This document shows, piece by piece, positions 1 through 6,393 of a stretch of DNA of 43,755 nucleotides. The first letter of the stretch is position 1; each line of letters begins with the position of its first letter. The DNA comes from DAOLOF01 sp964463605. Its GTDB lineage: Bacteria > Patescibacteriota > Microgenomatia > UBA1400 > PJMF01. The translations under genes and the position numbers were made by a program. A model generated the notes under the pieces. It saw nothing but the letters and a program-made list of their open reading frames with translations, was not told the origin of the DNA and did no database searches. The DNA is taken from assembly GCA_964463605.1 (NCBI GenBank), contig CAYXBZ010000002.1, forward strand, positions 1 through 43,755, in the 5' to 3' direction.

Positions 1-12
1 GGCTCACAAAGT

Positions 13-39
13 AAAAAATCTCCGAAAAGGAGATTTTTT
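13..39. terminator. Intrinsic terminator hairpin of an upstream gene
   Basis: Perfect 11-bp stem (13-23 with 29-39) closed by a 5-base GAAAA loop. The outer part is A6 on the left and T6 on the right, so it could terminate in either direction. It probably ends a gene lying left of the window. No coding sequence is visible before it. Confidence 0.7.
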
Positions 40-44
40 AATGT

Positions 45-95
45 TTTGAGAATCAAGCGGTTGATGAGAAGCCCTTGTCTGCTTCAATTCTCAAA
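45..95. repeat. Imperfect inverted repeat in the leader of the first gene
   Basis: Arms 45-58 and 81-95 pair over nine bases (TTTGAGAAT with ATTCTCAAA) plus AAGC with GCTT after a small bulge, around a 22-base loop. There is no T tract after it, so it is not a classical terminator. The rest of 40-226 holds no gene that I can support. The role is unknown. Confidence 0.35.
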
Positions 96-226
96 CCTCT
101 TCTGAATTCATTGGTACTCACTCCACCTTTTTTTAATCTTGACGCCTCAGACTGCACTTGCAAAATTAGCTGTTTTTCCTCATACTAAGGATAGCTTGAA
201 ATATTACTACTAATCCCTGCTCTCTT

Positions 227-2122
227 ATGCTCAACACACAGAAAATTTTATATATACTGCCAGATTTAGCCTATTTGGCAGAGTTGTTGCCAGGCAAAAA
301 ACCTCACTCATTTGTTATTCAAAGCTTTAAACAGTACAACGGTGAGTTAATGGATGGTGGCAAGTTTATTGAGGAAAATTTGTTGAGGCTATTCAAAAAG
401 CTTGAGCCTGAAGAGTACGATGTTGTTCTTTCTGATGAACTTTTTGCCAACACCATCATCGATGTTGAAAAGAAAACTGAAAAAGAAGTTAGAGATTATT
501 TAAAAGAAGAAGTAATACCTAGCTTGCATATCGATGCCGAATCGCATCAAATAGAAACCTTTATTCTCAGTGAGTACAAGGGGGTGCATAAGGTTCAGTT
601 ATCAACCGTTCAAAAAAAACTACTCTCTCCTCTTAAAATGGCTTTTGAGAGTAGCGAAGCAAAACTAAAAAGAATCTTTCCTCTTAGTTGGGCGGTTAAG
701 TCATTGATTTCCCTTGAGCCATCAATATCGGTGGTTCAGATGGGTGCTTATTTATTTATGGCAAAGCATTACATAGGAGTAGATCAGCCATTAGTTGATA
801 CTTCTCAAAATTTAGATCGCTTTGTTGAAGCAATAAAAACTCTCAAAGGAACCGAGCCTAGTTTACAAACAGTTTATTTGCTTACCGAGCAATCTATTGA
901 GGAAGAACTTAAAGAAAAGTTGACGGGAGTTTTGCCTTTACAACAGTTGGCTGAGCAAGGAGCAGACGAAGAGCAGGTTCCAGGATTTGTAGAGAAGATA
1001 ATTACTTCTTCGATGATGACAGTTTCAATTCCTGATTTTGAGATACCTCAGTTTGATCTTAAAGGAGTTGAACTAGGAGATACTAAGGTGATAGCGAGCG
1101 CTGCTGCAATAAAGGCTGATGCTTCAGAAGAAGCAAAAAGCGACACTGAAGCTTCAGATTCTGAGTTGCCTAAACCTGGAACAGTTGAAGAAACTCAAGA
1201 AGTAACTGACGTTTCTTTAGAAGCAGCTCCCGAAGTAGTATCTTCAGAAGATGATCTGGACACCAAAACAACTGAATTAGAAACACCTTCTGCTCAGGGT
1301 GAAGATGAGGGTGAAACTGAGATTAACGCTGAGGTTGAAGAAAAACCAGAGGTTAAAAATGAGTCGGAATCAAATCAAGAAACAACAGTTTCACCAGAAG
1401 TCAAAGCTGATCCAGAGCCTGAGCCCGTAGCTATTGATGCAAAATCAGACACAGCTTCAACTGTCAAACCGGAGATAAATCAAGCGGTAGTGATTGGAAA
1501 TGAGGGAATTTCTGAAGATGTAGATTTAAAAAAGTTTGCGAGTGTTAAGGTTGAGTCAGAGTCGGAGGATCAGTTGAAAGTTGCAAAAAATACTAGCAAA
1601 GGAGATGGTAACAAAAAAGTATTAAAAAATAATGATGGAACAAGCAGCTTTGTCAAAATATTTCTAATAGGTTTGGGAAGTTTTGTTCTTACGGTCGCTA
1701 TTGGTGTGGGAGTTGGATATGGACTACTACAGCTTTCGCAACCATCAACCGAACCGATTGAAGAACCTCAGGTTGAGATTGTTGAACCAACTCCAGAATT
1801 GATTGAAGAAACAGAGCCAGAGGAAATTGTCTCTGAAATTGATCGCTCTCAGTATTCAATTAGAGTAGTCAATGCAACCACGAAAGCTGGATATGCTGGA
1901 ACAGTTGCTACAACTTTAGAAAATGCAGGTTACGAAACGGTTGATGCAAAAAATGCCGTTGAAAGCTATGAGCCTGGAATGTATGTTTTGATGATTGAAG
2001 AATCTGCCAATTTGATCTCTGCCCTAAGTGAAGATTTAGAGTTAGAACTAGTATTCTCAGAAGGAGTTGAGGCTGAAGATCCACGAAGTGAGTTTGATGC
2101 GGTGGTTGTTCTTGCTGAGTAA
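227..2122 (+). CDS. Membrane protein with PilM-like N-terminal region and LytR_C C-terminal domain
   Basis: Four regions can be seen in these 631 residues. Residues 1-270 have the rhythm of PilM/GspL actin-like proteins: a VVLSDELFAN strand, an acidic helix, then an inner core ending in a long helix and an IFPLSWAVKSL stretch. Residues about 280-470 are an acidic Glu/Ser/Thr/Pro linker. One transmembrane helix lies at about 478-501. Residues about 540-630 match the LytR C-terminal (LytR_C) pattern, starting with the strand YSIRVVNAT and followed by GYAGTVATTLENAGY. The predicted topology puts the N-terminus in the cytoplasm and LytR_C outside. PilM normally links pilus machinery to the cytoplasm. 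LytR_C domains occur on cell-wall proteins but their exact role is unsettled. The PilM assignment is by eye and remote. No enzymatic LytR-CpsA-Psr domain is present. The next gene is greA, 175 bases downstream. Confidence 0.6.
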   Translation: MLNTQKILYILPDLAYLAELLPGKKPHSFVIQSFKQYNGELMDGGKFIEENLLRLFKKLEPEEYDVVLSDELFANTIIDVEKKTEKEVRDYLKEEVIPSLHIDAESHQIETFILSEYKGVHKVQLSTVQKKLLSPLKMAFESSEAKLKRIFPLSWAVKSLISLEPSISVVQMGAYLFMAKHYIGVDQPLVDTSQNLDRFVEAIKTLKGTEPSLQTVYLLTEQSIEEELKEKLTGVLPLQQLAEQGADEEQVPGFVEKIITSSMMTVSIPDFEIPQFDLKGVELGDTKVIASAAAIKADASEEAKSDTEASDSELPKPGTVEETQEVTDVSLEAAPEVVSSEDDLDTKTTELETPSAQGEDEGETEINAEVEEKPEVKNESESNQETTVSPEVKADPEPEPVAIDAKSDTASTVKPEINQAVVIGNEGISEDVDLKKFASVKVESESEDQLKVAKNTSKGDGNKKVLKNNDGTSSFVKIFLIGLGSFVLTVAIGVGVGYGLLQLSQPSTEPIEEPQVEIVEPTPELIEETEPEEIVSEIDRSQYSIRVVNATTKAGYAGTVATTLENAGYETVDAKNAVESYEPGMYVLMIEESANLISALSEDLELELVFSEGVEAEDPRSEFDAVVVLAE

Positions 2123-2281
2123 GAGAGCTTCTTAGTAAGAAAACCTTATTAGCTTGACTAAACTACCTGTCCCCCGATAGATTATGCTGATCTGCAGTGG
2201 TATACTACTATCTGTTTGTAGCTGTAGATTTTCGCCCAATTATGAAAATGTACATTGTGAAGAAAAAAAATAATTAATAGC

Positions 2282-2287
2282 TATACT
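2282..2287 (+). promoter_or_regulatory. -10 box of the greA promoter
   Basis: TATACT ends 10 bases before the greA ATG, so the transcript would have almost no leader. No convincing -35 box lies at normal distance (TTGTGA at 2255-2260 is 21 bases away). The spacer 2123-2297 otherwise holds nothing I recognise. Confidence 0.4.
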
Positions 2288-2297
2288 GTTAAGAGAT

Positions 2298-2792
2298 ATG
2301 CCAAATAACAACAATCAAAACGATAACAAAAACAAAGTTCAGCTAACCAAAGAAGGCTTTCAGGAACTTCAAGAGGAGTTAACTGAGTTAGTTGAAGAAA
2401 AACTTCCAAAAGTAGTAAAAAGAATTGCCGTTGCACGAGACAAGGGAGATCTGAGTGAGAACACAGAGTATCAAAATGCTAAAGAGGACAAGGAAATCAT
2501 TGATGCTCGCATTAGTGAAATTGAGGAAGTATTAAAAAGAGCTGAGGTAGTTTCAAAAACCAGGAGCAAAACACAGATTGGTCTTGGTAGTGAAGTGGTT
2601 ATCACTTCTGTAGATAAGGGAAACAAGATGAAGATCACATTGGTGGGAGAATTTGAAGGAGATGTTGACGAAGGAAAGATTTCTGTGGTTTCTCCAATTG
2701 GCAGAGCTCTTCTTGGTAAAAAACAAGGAGATGAAGTTGCAGTAGAAGCTCCCATGGGCGAGACTGTTTACGTTGTTAAATCGGTTAAATAG
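2298..2792 (+). CDS. greA: Transcription elongation factor GreA
   Basis: GreA enters the RNA polymerase secondary channel and stimulates cleavage of backtracked transcripts. The 164 residues match the family length. After a polar Asn-rich tail of about 14 residues comes the N-terminal coiled coil, with the conserved GDLSENTEYQNAKE motif near residues 50-63 at its tip; the acidic D and E there reach the polymerase active site. The C-terminal FKBP-like domain carries the conserved SPIGRALLGKKQGDEV stretch. The gene stands 26 bases before lysS on the same strand and may be co-transcribed with it. The Asn-rich start is unusual, but no better start codon is visible. Confidence 0.97.
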   Translation: MPNNNNQNDNKNKVQLTKEGFQELQEELTELVEEKLPKVVKRIAVARDKGDLSENTEYQNAKEDKEIIDARISEIEEVLKRAEVVSKTRSKTQIGLGSEVVITSVDKGNKMKITLVGEFEGDVDEGKISVVSPIGRALLGKKQGDEVAVEAPMGETVYVVKSVK

Positions 2793-2818
2793 TTTCTTTT
2801 GACAACATTCTTGAATAT

Positions 2819-4306
2819 ATGAAAGCAAGCAACAAACAATCCGACCATTGGTTGGATCAATTAGTATCAGAGATTGGTGATTGGGCCAATCAGCATAAGC
2901 TGAAGAAGGTTCATGTAGATGATATGAAAACTCCTTCAGGCAGAGTTCATACTGGAGCTTTAAGAGGCGTAGTCCTTCATGATCTTGTGGCTAAGGCAGT
3001 TGAGGAAAAAGTGTCTCAAGAGGTTGTTAGCACTTATGTTATTAATGATATGGATCCGATGGACGGGTTGCCATCATATCTAAGTGCTGATGAGTACTCT
3101 AAGCATATGGGCAAGCCCCTGTTTCAAATTCCTGCTCCTACATTTGAAGATTCAGGTATTAATTTTTCTCATTCATCTAAAGAGGACATCAAGCAATTCA
3201 AAGAGGCTGATTCATTCGCCCAGTTTTACGCGCTTGATTTTATTAATGCCTTCAGAGCTATTGGTTGTGATCAAAAAGTAATTTGGAGTCATGAGCTTTA
3301 TCAATCTGGAGTTATGAATGATCTCATTCGAACTGCTTTGGAAAACGTTGACAAAATCAAACAGGTTTATCAAGAAGTGGCTGAGTATGATTTACCAGAA
3401 AATTGGTANNNNNNNNNNNNNNNNNNNNNNNNNNNNNNNNNNNNNNNNNNNNNNNNNNNNNNNNNNNNNNNNNNNNNNNNNNNNNNNNNNNNNNNNNNNN
3501 NNNNNNNNGCCTTGATGACAAACGTTTTTGATAGTTTGGTTCCCTTTGATATTCCTTACGAATGGATTATGGTACGGGGAGCCAAAATGAGCTCCAGCAA
3601 AGGTGTTGGAACTAGTGCTCGAGAGTTTGTTGAGCTTTTTCCTTCTGAAGTGGGACGTTTCTTATTTGTATCTAAACATTACAACAGTGTGATTGATTTT
3701 GATCCTCACACTATGGCAATTCCTGATTTATTTGATCAATACGATCAAGGTGCAAGAATCTTTTGGAAACAGGAAGATGGTGATGAGCGGATTGGTCGCT
3801 CTTTTGAGCTGTCACAAATTAATGAAGTTCCCAAACCTTACTTTTTACCTCGGTTTAGAGACATTGTGACATGGATGCAAGACCCAAAGATAAATTTAGT
3901 AGAAAAATTTGCTGAGGTTAAAGGATCTAAGTTAACAGAGTTGGAAAAGAATGAGCTTGAGTTAAGAAAGAAATGTGCCGAGATTTGGCTTGAAAGACAT
4001 GCTCCCGACGAAGTTAAACTAGTTGTTGTGTCAGAGTTGTCTGATGAGGTTAGTTCTTTTGATGACTCACAAAAAGAGTTTTTAGCCAATCTTAATGAAC
4101 TTATTGAAAGTCAAGATTGGCAACCGGAAGATCTTCAACAGCAGATTTTTGATTTAGCTAAATCAAGCATTGGTGCTAGGAAAGGTTTTCAAACGATTTA
4201 TTTAAGTTTTTTGGGCAAAAAGGCTGGGCCCAAAGCTGCTTGGTTGTTACTGGATCTTGATCCCAAAATGAGAAAAGAACGTTTTGAAGAAATAATTAAC
4301 AGTTAG
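2819..4306 (+). CDS. lysS: Lysyl-tRNA synthetase, class I (interrupted by an assembly gap)
   Basis: Charges tRNA-Lys. The fold is the class I type typical of archaea, not the class II LysRS of most bacteria. The N-terminus carries the HIGH-equivalent HTGALRG after a PSGRV stretch (residues about 39-50). The KMSKS motif appears as KMSSSKG near residue 256. The C-terminal alpha-helical cage follows. A 100-base N run (3409-3508) removes the stretch between PENW and ALMTNVFD. In this family that stretch holds a Cys-rich insertion and the WRVDWP and GKDH segments and is usually around 90 residues or more, so the true gap is probably longer than shown. The frame agrees across the Ns, which may be chance. 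The start ATG at 2819 has no Shine-Dalgarno sequence. Confidence 0.93.
   Translation: MKASNKQSDHWLDQLVSEIGDWANQHKLKKVHVDDMKTPSGRVHTGALRGVVLHDLVAKAVEEKVSQEVVSTYVINDMDPMDGLPSYLSADEYSKHMGKPLFQIPAPTFEDSGINFSHSSKEDIKQFKEADSFAQFYALDFINAFRAIGCDQKVIWSHELYQSGVMNDLIRTALENVDKIKQVYQEVAEYDLPENWXXXXXXXXXXXXXXXXXXXXXXXXXXXXXXXXXXALMTNVFDSLVPFDIPYEWIMVRGAKMSSSKGVGTSAREFVELFPSEVGRFLFVSKHYNSVIDFDPHTMAIPDLFDQYDQGARIFWKQEDGDERIGRSFELSQINEVPKPYFLPRFRDIVTWMQDPKINLVEKFAEVKGSKLTELEKNELELRKKCAEIWLERHAPDEVKLVVVSELSDEVSSFDDSQKEFLANLNELIESQDWQPEDLQQQIFDLAKSSIGARKGFQTIYLSFLGKKAGPKAAWLLLDLDPKMRKERFEEIINS
3409..3508. other. Assembly gap of 100 Ns inside lysS
   Basis: Exactly 100 N characters, the usual placeholder for a scaffold gap of unknown size. 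It lies inside the catalytic domain of class I LysRS. It is not biological sequence. Confidence 0.99.
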
Positions 4307-4312
4307 GTTAAA

Positions 4313-4849
4313 ATGTCCTCTACTCTACCTTCAAGAAAAGAATCAGAAAAACTGCTTGGTCAGTACATAAAGAACGAAGCCTTGCGTGAGCACTGTTGTT
4401 TGGTGGCTAAAGTGATGGAGGGTTATGCTGCTAAGTTTGGTGAGGATGAGGATCTGTGGTACTCCACTGGTTTACTTCATGATCTTGATTGGGAGATGTA
4501 TCCCGACGAGCATCCTAAAAAAGCGGTTGAAGAGCTGCTTGAAGACTATCCCCCTGAATTAATTGCTGCAGTTAGAGCCCATGCTCCAGAGCGGATGGGA
4601 GTAAAGCCGTCCGCTAAAATTGAGAGATATTTGTTTGCCTGTGATGAGCTGACAGGCTTTTTGCACGCCTACTCATTGATGAGGCCTGAGGGATTCGTGG
4701 GAATGAAAGCTAGTAAGGTAAAAAAGAAGTTGAAAGATAAATCATTTGCGGCTAATGTAAGTAGAGAGGATATTGCTTATGGTTTTGAGTTAATCGAGGA
4801 AGAACCTGCCCAACATATTAGTTTTTTGGTAGAAATACTAACAAATTAA
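4313..4849 (+). CDS. HD-domain hydrolase
   Basis: A 178-residue single-domain HD protein. The metal-binding pattern is visible as REHC at residues 25-28, the LLHDLDWE doublet near residues 53-60, a His in DEHPKKA, and a VRAHAPER His later on. Known HD enzymes are metal-dependent phosphohydrolases acting on nucleotides or cyclic dinucleotides. The substrate here cannot be read from sequence. It starts six bases after the lysS stop, so it is very likely in the lysS operon. Small HD proteins are often annotated only by this domain. The family call is firm and the function is open. Confidence 0.85.
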   Translation: MSSTLPSRKESEKLLGQYIKNEALREHCCLVAKVMEGYAAKFGEDEDLWYSTGLLHDLDWEMYPDEHPKKAVEELLEDYPPELIAAVRAHAPERMGVKPSAKIERYLFACDELTGFLHAYSLMRPEGFVGMKASKVKKKLKDKSFAANVSREDIAYGFELIEEEPAQHISFLVEILTN

Positions 4850-5066
4850 CTCCACCAATTAAGGTTGGTGAGAAAGGCAGAAAGATGGCACTAGTGAGAG
4901 GAGTGGAAATCTGTGGTAATTCAGGGAAGGATCAAAAACCTGCGCCACACGAAAGACCTAAAATCGAGGAGCAGCAAGCTGCTCATGACAAGGATAGGAG
5001 AAGAAGACATCCGTCGGGGGGAGGTAAAACTAAACGCTAGAATTAACTTATTGATAAAAACTTTTT
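4850..5066 (+). ncRNA. Candidate structured leader RNA upstream of serS
   Basis: This 217-base spacer is more GC-rich than the neighbouring spacers and rich in local pairings. These are CACCAA 4853-4858 with TTGGTG 4865-4870; TGTGG 4912-4916 with CCACA 4945-4949 enclosing CAGG 4922-4925 with CCTG 4939-4942; and GAGCAG 4969-4974 with CTGCTC 4979-4984. It lacks the UGGNACC sequence of a T-box and the signatures of RNase P RNA, tmRNA and SRP RNA. An open frame of 71 codons from 4913 runs into serS and does not look like protein. Whether this is a real RNA is unproven. Confidence 0.35.
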
Positions 5067-6320
5067 ATGCTCGACATCAACTACATCCGCCAACAATCCG
5101 ACCAAGTAAAACGAGCCTGCAAAGATAAGCAGCTTGATTCAACTGTGGTTGATCGTTTGCTAGAAGTTGATAGCAAACGAAGAGAGCTGCAACAGCAGAT
5201 CGACCGCTTTCGCCAAGACATCAATGAAAATGCTGTAAAGGTAAAGGAGCAAGTTCATCAAGGCGGAAAACCAGATCAAGCCTTCATTGATAATGGTCGA
5301 GAGCTCAAACAACAGCTCAAAGAGTTAGAGCCTGGCTTCAAGGAAGTTGAAGAGCAGTATGAGCAGCTGATGTTCCAGATTCCCAATGTGCCGGCACAAG
5401 AAGTACCGGTGGGAGAAGATGAGTCTGGTAACAAAGTAGTTAAGCAGGTAGGTGGACTACCTAAATTTAAATTTAAACCCAAGCCTCATGATGAACTAAT
5501 GGAGCAGCTCGATTGGCTGGATACCAAGAGAGCAGTTAAGATTGGTGGTTTTCGATCATACTTTTTAAAAGGCAAAGCAGTTTTGCTAGAACAAGCTATT
5601 TTGAGATTTGCCCTAGACCTAATGATTGAGCAAGACTTCACTCCAATGACAGTGCCGGTGATGGTGAATCAAGAATCAATGACGGGTACGGGCTATTTTC
5701 CCTGGGGTAAAGAAGATCATTACTTAACACAGGATGATCAATTCTTAACAGGTACGGCTGAAGTGGCCCTAACAGCCTATCATCAAGGGGAAACATTAAC
5801 CGAAGATGATCTGCCAATTAAGTTAGTTGGCATCTCACCTTGTTTTAGACGAGAGGTGGGCTCATACGGCAAGGATACTCAGGGCATTATTAGAGTTCAT
5901 CAGTTCAATAAAGTAGAGCAGGTAGTTTTAACGGTAGCAGATGAAGAAAATACTCAACAATGGCACGAAAAAATGCTGGGATTTGCCGAAACTTTGCTCC
6001 AAGAACTAGGTCTCCCCTATCAGGTATTGTTAATGTGCACTGGTGATATGGGAGCTGGACAAAGAAAAAAGTACGACATTGAAACTTGGTTTCCTTCTCA
6101 GGAAAAGTATCGAGAAACGCACAGCGCCAGTTATTTTAATGATTTTCAGTCAAGAAGATTAAACATCCGCTATCAAGCAAAAGATGGCACACTAAAGTAT
6201 GTTTATACTCTCAACAATACGGTAGCTGCCACTCCCCGACTGCTGGCCGCTATTGTTGAAAACTATCAACAGAAAGACGGAACAATCAGCCTACCCAAGG
6301 CGCTGAAGAAATATCTGTAA
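5067..6320 (+). CDS. serS: Seryl-tRNA synthetase
   Basis: Class II synthetase that charges tRNA-Ser and is the first step for selenocysteine where that exists. The 417 residues fit the bacterial family. An N-terminal antiparallel coiled coil (residues about 25-110), which grips the long variable arm of tRNA-Ser, is followed by the catalytic core. The core has motif 2 (PCFRREVGSYGKDTQGIIR) and motif 3 (NNTVAATPRLLAAIVENYQ) near the C-terminus. The start ATG begins MLDINYIRQQSDQV, the classic SerRS N-terminus. No Shine-Dalgarno sequence precedes it. A possibly structured 217-base spacer lies upstream. Confidence 0.97.
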   Translation: MLDINYIRQQSDQVKRACKDKQLDSTVVDRLLEVDSKRRELQQQIDRFRQDINENAVKVKEQVHQGGKPDQAFIDNGRELKQQLKELEPGFKEVEEQYEQLMFQIPNVPAQEVPVGEDESGNKVVKQVGGLPKFKFKPKPHDELMEQLDWLDTKRAVKIGGFRSYFLKGKAVLLEQAILRFALDLMIEQDFTPMTVPVMVNQESMTGTGYFPWGKEDHYLTQDDQFLTGTAEVALTAYHQGETLTEDDLPIKLVGISPCFRREVGSYGKDTQGIIRVHQFNKVEQVVLTVADEENTQQWHEKMLGFAETLLQELGLPYQVLLMCTGDMGAGQRKKYDIETWFPSQEKYRETHSASYFNDFQSRRLNIRYQAKDGTLKYVYTLNNTVAATPRLLAAIVENYQQKDGTISLPKALKKYL

Positions 6321-6393
6321 GACTGCTCCACAGTATTATTAGTGAAAGATGAGCCTCAAACTTTGAGTCCTTTTGTGGCATAATAAACGATCT

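Noticed and set aside
2799..2821. Promoter for lysS (TTGACA with TATATG)
   Set aside because: The -35 is perfect but only 11 bases separate the boxes. Similar TTGA-N10/11 pairs before secA, ftsA, ftsZ and the T-box are also too short for sigma-70 and are expected by chance in AT-rich DNA.
4850..5066. T-box riboswitch for serS
   Set aside because: No UGGNACC sequence and no terminator with a T tract, unlike the clear T-box before ileS.
4913..5128. 71-codon open frame before serS
   Set aside because: It runs into serS in another frame, has no recognisable domain and crosses the hairpins of the spacer. It is better read as non-coding leader.
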